64,000 bases of DNA from Nannochloris sp. 'desiccata' (lineage: Eukaryota; Chlorophyta; Trebouxiophyceae; Chlorellales; Chlorellaceae), in the NCBI GenBank assembly GCA_019044685.2, contig JAGTXX020000015.1, positions 682,001-746,000 on the forward strand. Direction: 5' to 3'. The translations under genes were made by a program, and so were the position numbers. Under the pieces are notes generated by a model. It made no database searches. It had not been told where the DNA came from and was given only the letters and a program-made list of their open reading frames with translations. This document shows positions 11,010 to 22,472 of the stretch, piece after piece; the stretch's first letter is position 1; every line of letters begins with the position of its first letter.

Positions 11010-13860
11010 ATGCTTGTCGATGCATGTTTAAATTCATTAACAGCACCACCGCTAATGAGGCGTAAAAAGAGGAAAATGGCGCTCTTCTCAACTGTAAGTG
11101 CCCTTCAAAACCACCGATCGCAGTGCAAAAGCTCAACCGCTTCTTCCTTTATCATGCTCATTGCTCTCCAAATGTGTTTCCTGTTTGCAGTATAGTACAC
11201 GATCTTTAAAAGTACAGGGCTGGCAGATTCCAGTAATGCTGTTTTTGCCAGTTCTCCTGCTTCTTAGTCTCTACTCATCCCATTGGAGAGGGCACTCTGG
11301 CCCTGAACAAGCTGTCATTCACCAAGTACTCACAGAAAGTATCACGAGGACCAATGAAGGCAGTGCAACCACCACAACAGTCCGACAGGAACAGCGCAGC
11401 GTAGCACACGTCACTACAAAAGGCGGTGCTGGCAGCAACAGTGACGGTGGAAGCTCCCTCAAAGACTGGCTTTCGGGCACTATAAACCCCCGCACTGGTG
11501 ATGCTGCTGCAGGTGACGAAGATGGACCATCTCAAGTAATTTCCAAAGCTGTGGTTCAAGTCTCTGCCTCCGGCACAGGTTTAATGAATAAATTCTACTT
11601 CCGCTTTGATAATGTCCAGCTTAGTCGTGATAAAATTACAGTGTTCTACGATCCAGACACATTTACACCACCAACAGAAGAACTCTGGATAGATATTATC
11701 TCTGGTAATACAACCACACCCCAGCTACCTACCATGATTGTCCTTAAAGGCGATTTACACAACACTCAATGGTTTTATTTGCCTGTCGAGTACTTGCCTG
11801 CTACGGAGCATCAACCTAAATGCGCTTCCTGGATCAATCCCATGGCGTACTTACTTCAAGTACGATACTCCTATAATATCTGGCATACATGGAATGAAGG
11901 AATAATGGGTATTTTCCAAACTCTACGCGAGTTGGGTCAACTTCCCATGGCGTCTGTTGGACCTAATGGCAAACTAGAAGAAATTACAGATGGTATGGGA
12001 GAAGACTGCGCTTTTGTATATGATCATTTACAAGAAAAAGTTGTCCCAGAACCACATTGTGCTCCTAGAACGGGCTTGTTAGAACGCACGAAATGCGACC
12101 CCAAGACAGAACTTTGGTGTAAACCTGGTGCTGTGGTCAGTGCCCGTCGTGCGGGAGGCGGTCCTGTTATTGTGCCCTATACAGCATCCTCTGTGATGAA
12201 TGTATGGGCGCATTTATATAGCTCCATGACCCAGGATGTCAGAGACTGGTCTGAAGTAGAAGGTTCTTGTTTTCGTAGTTTAGTTGTGGGCAAATCGTCA
12301 ACACTAAATTTCTATCAAGCGATCAATACAACAGAACCTGATCCAGAAGCTTTAATTAAATATCCACGCGTAGATAACTTGGAGGCACGTGTTGAAGCTA
12401 TGGCTGTGTTTAAACAGTTTGTTCACTCTGCTCAAAAGGAATATGTAGAAGCTGAAGAAGCAAAAGGAGCAGCACCTTGGGAAGGATATCGTTCTCGTGC
12501 TTTAGAACGTCTCCGTGGTGGCGTAGGCCCTGAAAATTTAAGTGAAGGTGTTTTAGATGGCATAAATGCTCGAGAAGTTCCTGGAATGCTACGAGAAGAG
12601 AGACACGAGCTACGTGAAAGATGGAAGATGCATGATCAGTTGGTAGAAAAAGCAGTACAACGATATATGGAGCGGTACGGCGGTGCATCTGAAGCACGTG
12701 GTGCTGCTGTTAGTGAAGGGAGGCAACATATTGATGATTATGAAGACGATTATGAAGGTGTAGCCGCACAAAAAGTGAAGCAACATGAAGATAGATTGGC
12801 TGGGGGTGCTGCTATGGATGGTGGTGGTGAATTGACAGCCACAAAAAAGAACTTGAAAAAGAGCTTGTTGCGTAAAAGTAGAAGTCTACTTAGTAGTAGC
12901 ACTGCTATTGGCCGGTCTAAAAAGAATTCTCATGTTGGTTCATTACTTTCCAGGCGTTCTCTCATTGACAAAAACTCTGCTTCAACAAAAAAGTGGTTTG
13001 ACAAGGCAGCAGTCTACCGCCACGAAACCCCTCGTCCTGTGGTCACCTACATGTCTCGTAATTTCTTCTCCCGTGGTGTCCTTAACGAAGGTGATATTCT
13101 TGCATATATTCTAGCCAGATACAATGTGACCCTCAGGGTTACGACCTTTGAAGAACCATTACATCTGGTAATGGATTCGCTTAGTACGACCGACGTTATG
13201 TTTGGCATGCATGGTGCTGGATGGACCAACGGTTTATTTGTTAAGCGTGGTGCTACTACAATGCAATTGTTCCCCTATGGTTGGCGTCTCCCTGATAAAA
13301 CAACTCTCCGTGGTTACAATTATAGAGAAATCGTTTTAGCATCAGAATGTCCATATGACGAATGGGTCAATCCAGTCCGTGAGAATGCATTTTTCAGGAG
13401 AAGTGATTATTCAAAGAAGAGTGGATGGAATGTGACCTATAGCCTCCATCCTGAACCAGATATGCCATTGCCTGAAGATGGATGGCCTGGAAATTTATGG
13501 ATTGTAAGTTGCTTTTTTGTTAAAAATTTCAATGAAAAGTGTTTTGAAATAATTTGTTTAGGGTGTGTGAAGGGAGTAGTATCATTAAGGAGTTGTTTGT
13601 TTATTAAGGTGTTTATCAAGTGGAGAAAAAGAAGGAGAAAGAGAGACCACAACTTTTTTAATTACTTTGGAATCAAAGTTTTAGTTTTCGCCCACATTTT
13701 GTTCTTTCTATCATTTAATAGAGTACTAACTAACCTTTCTAATTTCTGTTCTCCCCCATTGTTGCAGTATCAAAATACCTATGTGGATATGAATCTGTTT
13801 GGTCCTGAAATCGATAGACTCATGGAAAAGGCAGGTATCTCACCTATGCATGGAATTTAG
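11010..13860 (+). CDS. GT61-family (DUF563) glycosyltransferase, type II membrane protein
   Basis: Golgi/ER-type glycosyltransferase of family GT61, which includes plant xylosyl/arabinosyltransferases and animal EOGT/POMGNT2. Exons 11010-11093, 11191-13503 and 13768-13860 give 829 residues. A basic cytoplasmic start (MRRKKRKM within the first 25 residues) is followed by one membrane anchor at about residues 40-60 (VMLFLPVLLLLSLY) and a lumenal stem. The family signature FGMHGAGWTNGLF and the following GATTMQLFPYGW lie near residue 700. Between the N-terminal half and this core is a highly charged, low-complexity insertion of about 200 residues (roughly 420-640) unlike known members. The last intron is 264 nt, a multiple of three, without in-frame stop. 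Acceptor and donor sugar cannot be deduced. Confidence 0.87.
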
Positions 13861-14404
13861 AAAATATTAACCTTTAAATTTTTAGTTCAGGTCTACCGTC
13901 GATCGATATATATATGGACTTATGTTCAAAAATATAGAATTTTAGAGTTTTAAATTCTGAAACTTTGCGAACTGTCAAACAAAGATAGAGTATTTTACGA
14001 TTCTTTGAGTCCAGTCTACATTATTTAGTATTATTCTGGGGTCTACCTTGCCTTCATTTTCTCTTTTTAAATACGATACTATTTTCTCTCCACTTACGCA
14101 AGTATACCCACTTTATGCCCCTTCTCGTTTTCATTTTTCTGCTATTCCCTCTCTTATTACCTTCCCTTCCATTATCCAGTAGCAGCATCGACTCCCCAGT
14201 CCTCCATTTCCTCGTTCTTTCTTGGAAAGTTTCGAGAAGGGGGCTCTTTTGCTTCTTCCTTGTTCTTTTTCCCATCGAGTACTTGATACGTTATAATTAC
14301 AATTTTCTCTTTGTAAATTCATCAGAAGTAGATGTAGTATATTGAAAATTTATCGTTATTCCCCATCAGAACACTATCGATGTGAAAACTTGAAATTCTT
14401 AAGA
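13861..14404. other. convergent 3' region, GT61 and GlyRS genes
   Basis: AT-rich tail-to-tail intergenic DNA with pyrimidine-rich tracts. No gene, RNA or repeat recognised. Confidence 0.45.
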
Positions 14405-17400
14405 TTAAAATCCTGGCAACTCGGCAAGATCCAAGATCCCAGCAGGCAACGCAGCAACATCTCTCAACAATGCCAACCTGCATTGCCTCTTTGCTTCGTC
14501 ATCACACATCACAAATACCTTTTCAAAATACCCATCTAAAGGCACAATCAGCGCTTCAGCTGCAGTTAAAAACTCTCCAACAGACATATCCTCAGTCACT
14601 GCCTGTGCTACTTTAGTATAAGCAGCAAATAGGGCCTCCTCTTCTGGGATTTCAAACAACTCCGGTTTAGGTGTCCATTTTGAGTTAATTTCTTTACCAC
14701 GTGTTATACGAACAGGGCGGGCCATTGCAGCCATCACTTGGTGTAATCTGCCAGCTTCACCCGAGCTCATTTCTTGACTAATTTCCCTAGCGGTAGCTGC
14801 AGCCAATGCAGGATCTGCACCTCGTTCAGCCAATGCAGCACGTACAGCTTCAATGGATACCCCAGCATCAACTAATAATTGCTCTAGACGACGTTGAATA
14901 AAGTCCAAAACAGCGTTTCTGGCTTCTACAGCAACAGGAATTGGCTGAGCATCTGCTGCGACGTCAACAGCAGTTGGCAAATCAACTCGTATACCAGCAC
15001 CTGTAATTACTTGTAACAAGCCTACTGCCGCACGACGTAACCCATATGGATCTGCAGTTGCCGTAGGGGCACATCCAGCTGCGAACAAGCCTACTAAAGA
15101 ATCCAATTTGTCTGCCATAGATACCAAGACACCTGCGGGACTCTCTGGTAATTCATCACCTGCATTTCTAGGAAGGACCGATTCCAAGATAGCTGTAGCT
15201 ACAGCAGGATCTTGTCCTTCACGCAAAGCGTAGTGACGACCCATGACTCCAGCTAATGCAGTCATTTCAGTGACCATGGAAGTAGCCAGATCTGCTTTAC
15301 ACAAATGAGCTGCAAGTGTGGCGGTAGAGGTGGCAGCAAGATCGATATCGAGACCTGTCGCTTCAGATAACGGAGCAATAATAGCTTCTATACGTTCAGA
15401 CTTGTCAAGCATACTGCCCAACTCTTTTTGGAACATGGTACCTGCTAATTTCGGCCGTACGTCCTCTAAACGTTTCTCGACATCACCAGAATAGAAAAAC
15501 TGGGCATCTTCAAACCGAGCACGCAACACAGCTTCATTCCCAGCTCTGACAGCATCAACATCAACAGCACCATTCGCCACAGTAACGAAATGAGGCATCA
15601 ATTCATCACTCTGTGGTTTATACACAGGGAAATATCTCTGATGCTTTCTCATCACCATAACCAATACTTCCCTAGGTAACTTTAAAAAATCAGAATCGAA
15701 TGTGCCTAGAACAACAGTTGGACTTTCTACCAAATTAGAAACTTCATTAAGCAAGTCGCCTTTACAACCATCAGGTACAACACCACCTACACCATGAGCA
15801 GCTGCTTGAACACCTGTCCATACATCTTCACGACGTTGATTGACACCAAGAGTAATACGTCCTTGGTTCAAGACGTGTAAATAAGTATCAGCGCTGGGCA
15901 CGATATGCTCTGGTTCAGGGTCAGTGCGTAATAAACGAGTCGTCGCACCAGAAGCAAGACCAGCAAACGATAAAGGTACAATAGCAGAGCCGTGTAAGGC
16001 TAAAACCCACCTCAAAGGACGACTATATGCTGCACTTCCTCTCCATCTCATGGATTTTCTGAAATTTAGACCCGCTAATAAACCTGGTAATTCTTCAGAA
16101 AGGACATCTGATGCTGATTTTCCTTCCTCTTTGACCTCTGCCCAAACATATTCGACTCCTTTTGCATCAGATTCTGTATAGCAATCTTCAACAGTGAGTC
16201 CAGATTTTTTGCAAAAACCGAGAAGTGCAGGAGTTGGGGCGCCGGCACCATCATAAGCCACTTTGGCTGGAGGGCCACGCACAGCTTCAGCAGAATTAGA
16301 TTGACGAGGCGTTAGCTCATGTACAATCACAGCCAAACGACGAGGGGTCCCTTCAATAGTAACTCCACCATGGCCTAATCTTAATTTATCCAAGAGAGCA
16401 GGAAATTTATTTTTTAGCTGCTCTAAAGCGGACTCGACATCATCTGGAGGCAATTCTTCACTGCCTAATTCAAGAACAAAAGTATCAGGTTCGCTCGGTA
16501 AGGAATTAGGAGTAACTGCAGCCAATACAGGAGGTAATGGAGGAGCTACGGTGCCCATCGGGTGGCCTTGTTCTTCTCGACGCGTCAGCCATAAAGAAGT
16601 GATTTCTCTGGCTAAAGAACGCAACACAGCAAAGCAGTTTGCACGTTCCGTCACACCAACAGCACCACGTGCATCCATAATATTAAACGTATGAGATAAT
16701 TTCAACAAATGATCATAGGCAGGTACTGGTAAGCGTTTTTCCAATAACCTTCTCGCTTCTGTTTCGTAAAGAGCAAATCGAGCACGCTGCCCCTCAATAT
16801 CGGCTTCATCTAAATTGTAAACACTCATTTCATACTCATTTTGTAAAAACATTTCACCATAAGAGACTCCACTGGGTGCGTATTTAATATCTTTAAAATG
16901 ATCGACGCCTTGGAGTGACATGATGATACGCTCAAGACCATAGGTGATTTCTACAGCAGGAATTTCTAATGGTTTGCCACCAGCTTGTTGGAAATAGGTG
17001 AATTGGGTTACTTCCATGCCATCAAGCCACACTTCCCAACCAAGGCCCCAGGCGCCGAGGACAGGAGACTCCCAATTGTCTTCCACAAAACGGACATCAT
17101 GGGCTTTGGTGTCAATTCCCAGCGCTTCAAGAGATTTCAGGTACAGTTCTTGGGGATTACCAGGGTCTGGTTTGAGAATAACTTGGAATTGGGTGTGGCG
17201 TTGAACGCGATTGGGATTGTCACCGTAACGGGAGTCATCTGGACGAATAGAGGGTTCGGCATAGGCGACATTCCAAGGCTCAGGACCCAAGACACGCAAA
17301 AACGTAGCAGGATTCATAGTGCCTGCACCAACTTCGGTGTTGTGGGGCAGCCAGACGGCACAGCCGACAGACGCCCAGTATTCTTGCAACCTTGCGATGG

Positions 17401-17701
17401 CCTCTTGAAAAGAAGGGGCATTGGGGTTGGGGGTAGGGGATGATGTAGATGAACTGCTAGGTGACGTCTTTGATGGTTCAACTGCAGCAGCATTGGTTCG
17501 TAGGCTTCGGGAATAGGGGGTGCCCATGCACTGTAAAGGATCATAAGCTCCTAAGACATGCACATTGGGTATTTTCCTAAATCTCTGAGATCCACAAATT
17601 CTTCTGACTGCATTAGCATTGAAGCTGCGTAAAAGCGGGAGCCCCCGAGTCAGTAGGGCGGACTTACACATGAGAGACATGCTGCTTTTCGCTTCGCTCA
17701 T
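14405..17701 (-). CDS. glycyl-tRNA synthetase, fused alpha-beta, organellar
   Basis: Charges tRNA-Gly in plastids (and in plants also mitochondria). It is a single uninterrupted coding exon of 1,098 residues. After an organelle-targeting N-terminus of about 90 residues comes the bacterial GlyQ (alpha, catalytic class II) part at about 93-390, with QEYWASVGC, GAGTMNPATFLRVLGPEPW, RYGDNPNRVQRHTQFQVILK and ITYGLERI. A linker leads to the GlyS (beta) part from about residue 413 (FVLELGSEELPP) to the end, with the typical RGPPAKVA and MRWRGSAAYSRPLRW blocks. The fused architecture equals Arabidopsis EDD1 and some bacteria, and differs from the eukaryotic cytosolic alpha2 enzyme. Two start ATGs exist (17701 and 17680); either gives a targeting peptide. 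Confidence 0.96.
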   Translation of the reverse strand: MSEAKSSMSLMCKSALLTRGLPLLRSFNANAVRRICGSQRFRKIPNVHVLGAYDPLQCMGTPYSRSLRTNAAAVEPSKTSPSSSSTSSPTPNPNAPSFQEAIARLQEYWASVGCAVWLPHNTEVGAGTMNPATFLRVLGPEPWNVAYAEPSIRPDDSRYGDNPNRVQRHTQFQVILKPDPGNPQELYLKSLEALGIDTKAHDVRFVEDNWESPVLGAWGLGWEVWLDGMEVTQFTYFQQAGGKPLEIPAVEITYGLERIIMSLQGVDHFKDIKYAPSGVSYGEMFLQNEYEMSVYNLDEADIEGQRARFALYETEARRLLEKRLPVPAYDHLLKLSHTFNIMDARGAVGVTERANCFAVLRSLAREITSLWLTRREEQGHPMGTVAPPLPPVLAAVTPNSLPSEPDTFVLELGSEELPPDDVESALEQLKNKFPALLDKLRLGHGGVTIEGTPRRLAVIVHELTPRQSNSAEAVRGPPAKVAYDGAGAPTPALLGFCKKSGLTVEDCYTESDAKGVEYVWAEVKEEGKSASDVLSEELPGLLAGLNFRKSMRWRGSAAYSRPLRWVLALHGSAIVPLSFAGLASGATTRLLRTDPEPEHIVPSADTYLHVLNQGRITLGVNQRREDVWTGVQAAAHGVGGVVPDGCKGDLLNEVSNLVESPTVVLGTFDSDFLKLPREVLVMVMRKHQRYFPVYKPQSDELMPHFVTVANGAVDVDAVRAGNEAVLRARFEDAQFFYSGDVEKRLEDVRPKLAGTMFQKELGSMLDKSERIEAIIAPLSEATGLDIDLAATSTATLAAHLCKADLATSMVTEMTALAGVMGRHYALREGQDPAVATAILESVLPRNAGDELPESPAGVLVSMADKLDSLVGLFAAGCAPTATADPYGLRRAAVGLLQVITGAGIRVDLPTAVDVAADAQPIPVAVEARNAVLDFIQRRLEQLLVDAGVSIEAVRAALAERGADPALAAATAREISQEMSSGEAGRLHQVMAAMARPVRITRGKEINSKWTPKPELFEIPEEEALFAAYTKVAQAVTEDMSVGEFLTAAEALIVPLDGYFEKVFVMCDDEAKRQCRLALLRDVAALPAGILDLAELPGF

Positions 17702-17936
17702 TCCCCTCTCCTCAGCTTTGATCTGGAGGCTGAAGGCCAGAAATAAAATAGTGCAATTAGATAGATGGAACTATATGCGATAGAAGGCAATGTATGGTGC
17801 AGGATGCATACACTAACCCTGCTATGGCTCCTGTGGAGTCGCGGAGGGCGAGAACGCACGAAGAGAGGTCTTTATTTGATTGAACTTGATAGTCTATATT
17901 ACAGCAAAAGAGCAACAAGGGCGGATAATCTAAATT

Positions 17937-18605
17937 CTAAATGGTGTACCCATTATGTTCGTTATCTAATATGCTACGCAACTGAGTCTTATATTTAAAC
18001 GGTGTACCTGGCGTCATTGGACTCTCTGTTGCTCCTTCTTCTCCTTCCTTGGCCCTGGGCTTTATCTCAAGCTTCTCCATCTTTTTAGTTCCACCTGGCA
18101 GGTACGCTCTACGAGAGTCTCGAGCTGCAAACAAGAAAAATAGCGTCAGAAAAAATAGCAATTAGAAAAATAGCTTTCTCGGGGGGAAATTCAAAATCCG
18201 GCCCGCACTTACTGTAATATTTAATATCATAGACATGCTCAGGTTCAGCCTGAGGGATAATCACACGTACAGGTTGTGATCTGCAGTAAGAACACATGAA
18301 TTTAACTAAGAAATGATCTGCATAACAAGAAGAGTGAGAGGAGGAAAAAGAGGATCGACTTACGACGGGGCGTGCACTCTATAGTCAGTAGCCTGAGGGA
18401 GGTGGGACATGTATTCAGGGTGCGATGTAGGACCAGTGATCTGCATGGCGTAAGCAATGTGCCATTAATGGATATGTTGGAAGAAAAAGGGAGGAAACAG
18501 TGCAGGTCTTGCAATTTAATTATTGCTTACCCTCCATGGTGCCTTGATTCCAATGCCGCGAAGAGCCGCAGCAATCTTTCCGCCTAGTGAAGATGCTTTT
18601 GACAT
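17937..18605 (-). CDS. small conserved protein, possibly a mitochondrial complex I accessory subunit
   Basis: Four exons (18605-18531, 18440-18364, 18280-18213, 18124-17937), all GT-AG, join without frame shift into 135 residues. The pattern WRITGPTSHPEY, ATDYRV, PVRVIIP, VYDIKYYTRDSRRAYLP resembles a small plant and algal protein found with mitochondrial NADH dehydrogenase (the Arabidopsis At1g67350 type); this assignment is from memory of the family and is uncertain. The N-terminus MSKASSLGGKIAAALRGIGIK is basic and amphipathic, consistent with a mitochondrial location. The C-terminal half is Lys/Glu-rich with a tail specific to this gene. It is divergent from ARL1, 423 bp away. The gene structure is much surer than the function. 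Confidence 0.72.
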
Positions 18606-19028
18606 TATCTAGACTATATTTACGTGCCTCCTGCTTGATTTCTTAAGACGCAGAAAAAAACCCTTTGCCGATGTAAAGAACAATAATGTGAACAAACTCT
18701 AAAAAGTTGTTCCCAGAAACTGTACCTAGATGTCTTTGTAATGGTATGATTATTATCAAATGGATTCCGATGGGCAGCGTGTTTGTTCATGTGCCCAAAA
18801 CCAAACTTTTTCAACGTGGACCCAGAGAGAGAGAGAGAGAATTACAGCCTTGGACCCAGGACTGCAAATAAATTCTCTGCATCCTCTACTCAACACTCAT
18901 TAAATTTATAGGATCAAATCATAAATTCAATTAGATTGAGCTACCCTTCTGTCTTCGCATTAAAGCACTAGTCTAATCTTTACGCATTTGAAAATCTTCT
19001 TGGTTGAAAGATCAACGCCTGCTTCACA
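18606..19028. other. divergent promoter region with (GA)n run
   Basis: Head-to-head region between the small mitochondrial-type gene and ARL1. It contains a short perfect (GA)n microsatellite near 18826-18840. No TATA box stands out and no RNA gene was recognised. Confidence 0.45.
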
Positions 19029-19941
19029 ATGGTTAGTCTAGCAGACCTCCCGTCGAACTCACAAATAAAACTGTATAGCCGATTTCATTGCTGATCCCCT
19101 TCATGCTTTGCTGCTCGCAGGGATTATGGATGTCTAGATTGATGTCTTTATTTGGGGACAAGGAAGCTAGAATCCTCGTATTAGGATTAGATAATGCAGG
19201 AAAAACTACTATTTTATGTGAGTCAAATAATTCAACATGCTGATCCGTAATATCCTGAAGGGACACTAGCTTGCCATAATAATTTTTCTCAAAAAAAAAA
19301 TCACCGCTCTCCCGCCAACTGATAATCTCTTTCTTCTTTTAATCAAATCTGCAGACCGTTTACACGTTGGAGAAGTCGTTCAAACCATCCCAAGTACGTA
19401 AACTTATTAATCAGTCAACCTTTAGTTTATTTTAAAAATAATAATGCTGCTCATCTCTAAAAAACAAGAAAACTTTTCACCATTTGCCGTTGTTCTCACT
19501 TTTATTACTATTATTATTTTTTTCCCTCTTTCTACAGCTATTGGATTCAATGTAGAGACCGTAACGTATAAAAACATCAAATTCCAGGTCTGGGATTTAG
19601 GTGGTCAGACCTCTATCCGTCCATATTGGCGGTGTTACTACCCCAACACACAAGCAATCATCTATGTCGTCGATTCATGTGATGCCGATAGACTGCCGAC
19701 AAGTAGGGAAGAGTTCCACGCTATTTTGGAAGAAGAAGAACTCAAGGATGCAGCTATTCTTGTATATGCAAATAAACAGGATCTTCCAGGGGCGTTGAGT
19801 GATTCTGCAGTAGCAGAGGGGTTGGGTCTGTCGAGTATTAAAAACAGAGACTGGTCGATATTCAAAACGAGTGCGATTAAAGGGGAAGGGCTGTTTGAAG
19901 GGCTGGATTGGCTTAGTAATACAATCAAGAGCAAACGATAG
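19029..19941 (+). CDS. ARL1: ARL1-type small GTPase (ARF family)
   Basis: Golgi-associated ARF-like GTPase that recruits GRIP-domain golgins. Four coding exons: 19029-19031, 19121-19217, 19355-19393 and 19538-19941, all GT-AG, give 180 residues. The first coding exon is only the ATG; splicing supplies [13 protein letters not shown], restoring Gly2 for N-myristoylation and the amphipathic helix. The nucleotide-binding motifs are intact: GLDNAGKTT (23-31), Thr47 of switch I, WDLGGQ (65-70), NKQD and the SAIKGEG loop. The stretch [16 protein letters not shown] and the end [15 protein letters not shown] match plant ARL1 closely. An alternative start inside exon 2 would lose Gly2 and is less likely. 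Confidence 0.94.
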
Positions 19942-20619
19942 TTGAGAGAGAGCTCCTTTTGTTTTTTTCATATTAATGCTTATTCTGATAACTTGATGCC
20001 CCAATTTTAGCTTCTTTGCTTCTTTCTATCTCTTATTTCTTCTCCTTCATTTCTCTAGTATTGAGTTGCGTAGTAAGACTGTTTTACAAACTTTAGTAAT
20101 AAGAGGTAGTACCATATATTATTCAAGACAAGGGAGCACGTGAAAACTCAGATATATTACTACTGCAGCTGCAGCATTATCTTAATCTTTTATCGCACGT
20201 TGGGGAAAAGAGAGAGAAAGAGAAAAGAAAGAGAACGAAAGGGCGACAAGGGGGTAAGAAAACATGAAACTATTCAACTATTTTATTATTATTAGTACGG
20301 TACTACTAGCGTCAAGTATAGTAATAGACAGAGCAGTCAGACAAAAGGAACGTAGATATTATTTATATGGCCAGTACCTAGCAGAGGAATACATATATTA
20401 ATATACAGAGGGGACATAAGGCATCATTTATTGGTTACTATCCTGTTTGTTCGGGTGCAGGGGAGGAGAGAGAGAAAGAGAGAAAGAAAAAGAAGCAGAA
20501 AAAACGACGGAAGAAGGGAGGGTTCATTTTCTAGTAATCATTTGGTTAAAAATCAACCAGCTGGTAGTAAACTAGTATTTTGCTACAATTTTGTAGTAAG
20601 TATCCATCAATTGGTGAAT
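19942..20619. other. convergent 3' region with purine-rich tracts
   Basis: Tail-to-tail region between ARL1 and the minus-strand coiled-coil gene. It carries two (GA/GAAA)-rich purine tracts near 20205-20250 and 20460-20500, probably in UTRs. Nothing else recognised. Confidence 0.45.
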
Positions 20620-21354
20620 CTATATGTTGCTATTCTTATTAATTGAAGTCTTAATCGGCGAAACAAAATTGCCATGCCCGTCAGCAGCCAAACTGGTTAA
20701 AGTATTAACACGAGGAATTACCTTCTTTCTACGGCGTTTGGACTGCACAACAGCATCATTCTGAGTGGGGCTATGGGTACCTCCTCCATGAGCTGCTGGA
20801 GCGTGTAAAGGAGAGGCCGCAGCTACCACCATGGCTTCAACCTGAGCGGCAACTTGTGTTAACTGGTGTTTAAGAGACATAACTTCTTCTTCAGCTTTGT
20901 TGGCCCTATTCTCTGCGTTTTCGCATTTCTCTTGGACCTGACGAAGAGATGTAGTTGTTTTATATGCCCATTCGTGCATAGAGCTGATTATCTGCACGTG
21001 GCGGGCGCTCTCTGCTTCAGCAGCTGCCAAGCGGAGTTGGAGAAAATTAACATCGACTACCTGCTCCTGTTGGTGGTCTTGATATTCTCCGACACCGTCG
21101 TTACCAATGCCGGATGCGGTAGCCTTGTTGTTGTTTGCACTAGGCATATGCATTCGGTTGTAGTCGTCTTCATCTAATACTATGGGTGCAGCAGCACTGG
21201 CAAGAGCGCCATTGGTGGCAGTGGCAGTGACGTTTTGTTGCAACGCCACAGATTTGTGAGGGAGAGTGGTTTTTGGAAGCTTTGGTGCTCCATAATAGTT
21301 TCCATCTTCAAATGGAGACCGTCTATTCGCGGTGCTATCTGCTGTATTTGTCAT
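20620..21354 (-). CDS. hypothetical coiled-coil protein
   Basis: Single exon of 244 residues, starting with ATG at 21354. I recognise no family. The N-terminal 100 residues are low-complexity (Ala, Asn, Thr) and probably disordered. Residues about 100-175 form a strongly predicted helical coiled coil (FLQLRLAAAEAESARHVQ, then ENAENRANKAEEEVMSLKH). A basic cluster KRRRKK near residue 209 could be a nuclear signal, and short SPTQ, SPIK motifs are possible proline-directed phosphorylation sites. No signal peptide or membrane segment. The coiled coil and conserved-looking codon use support a real gene; the function is unknown. Confidence 0.6.
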   Translation of the reverse strand: MTNTADSTANRRSPFEDGNYYGAPKLPKTTLPHKSVALQQNVTATATNGALASAAAPIVLDEDDYNRMHMPSANNNKATASGIGNDGVGEYQDHQQEQVVDVNFLQLRLAAAEAESARHVQIISSMHEWAYKTTTSLRQVQEKCENAENRANKAEEEVMSLKHQLTQVAAQVEAMVVAAASPLHAPAAHGGGTHSPTQNDAVVQSKRRRKKVIPRVNTLTSLAADGHGNFVSPIKTSINKNSNI

Positions 21355-22472
21355 TTCAACCTACAGAAACAGATTTAAATCGTGTTGGTGATTTCCATAT
21401 TTTTGAATCGACCGCCCTCCTCTAAACCCAAGTTTTCGGGACGTTACTCAAGGTCCAAAAGCTTTATACTATTTTAGACATTGGTTGGAAGAGGGCCAAT
21501 GCGCGTCAAAACTGTGTGTTCTTACCTTTTACTTCTTGTCTACCACATTCAAATCGTCGATCATTTCAAGCTGCTAGTGTTTCAAGCACGTTTTCTGTCT
21601 TAGAATATGTTTAAAACACAATGTTATATATAGAACTGTGATTTATATTTGAAAATAGTTGGGCTGTGAGGAACAAACATACCCTACCATACAGATTCAG
21701 TCAATCTTCCTTTGAATTGAAGAAACTTTCAAGTAATATAGAACACCAAGAGCTTACCAAGAACTTTTTAATATCGTAGCGGTATCCATTAAGCGTCGAT
21801 TTTGCATAAGAAAGACACTTGGTCTTTGCCATTTGCAACCGCTCGGGACGTGGTAAACTGCAAAATCGAAAACACGTCAATTCGGCATTATTTTTCACGC
21901 CGTACTGGGTTTTGCGGAAGGTGGAAATTTGTGCAGAAGCAGATTGCCATAAAAAAGCAGCAATGCATTCTCTTGCACCCTTGTTCACTGTAAAATTACA
22001 GATAACAGCAAAAAAGCGCCGGTGAAGGCTGCGGGAATCCGCGGTGCTGCATTTTATCCTGCACTTTTTTGCGGCGTTGCAGAGAACCGCCAAAAATCAC
22101 AGAATACCGCAAGCGAAAGAAGGAGTGCCATGCTGCGCTGCTACAGAATCGGCGCTTATAAAGAAATATAAACATAAATTCCTTATAATTCAGGAATTAC
22201 GAGGCAAGAACCTCATATTCGAGGTCTCCGTCAAAAAGTAGGCGGTAGTCATCCTTAGAGCCGGGCAGGAGAAGCGGCGGGCTGCAGCACTTTTTGGAAA
22301 AAGTCCAAACTGCCTCGATAGCCGATAGTAAGAGTATCAGGGTACAACGTGAACTCATTTGGGGCGGAGAGCGGGCGGAGAGGGTGTAGAGGTGCCAACT
22401 ACTGCCCGAGCAAAGCTGGGCCCGCGATCGATTTGTGAATCACCGCGCATGCCTCTCCCGCCTCTCCCTTTT

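Noticed and set aside
13504..13767. Treating the GT61 gene 3' part as one continuous exon
   Set aside because: Strong GTAAGT donor and pyrimidine-rich GTTGCAG acceptor bound a Phe/Ile/Lys-rich stretch unlike the flanking domain, so an intron is the better reading (retention kept as a finding).
21701..22093. 130-codon minus-strand open frame as a gene
   Set aside because: Composition is Cys/Lys/Phe-rich without any domain, it starts at no good context, and the area is repeat-like (GCGG/CCGC motifs).
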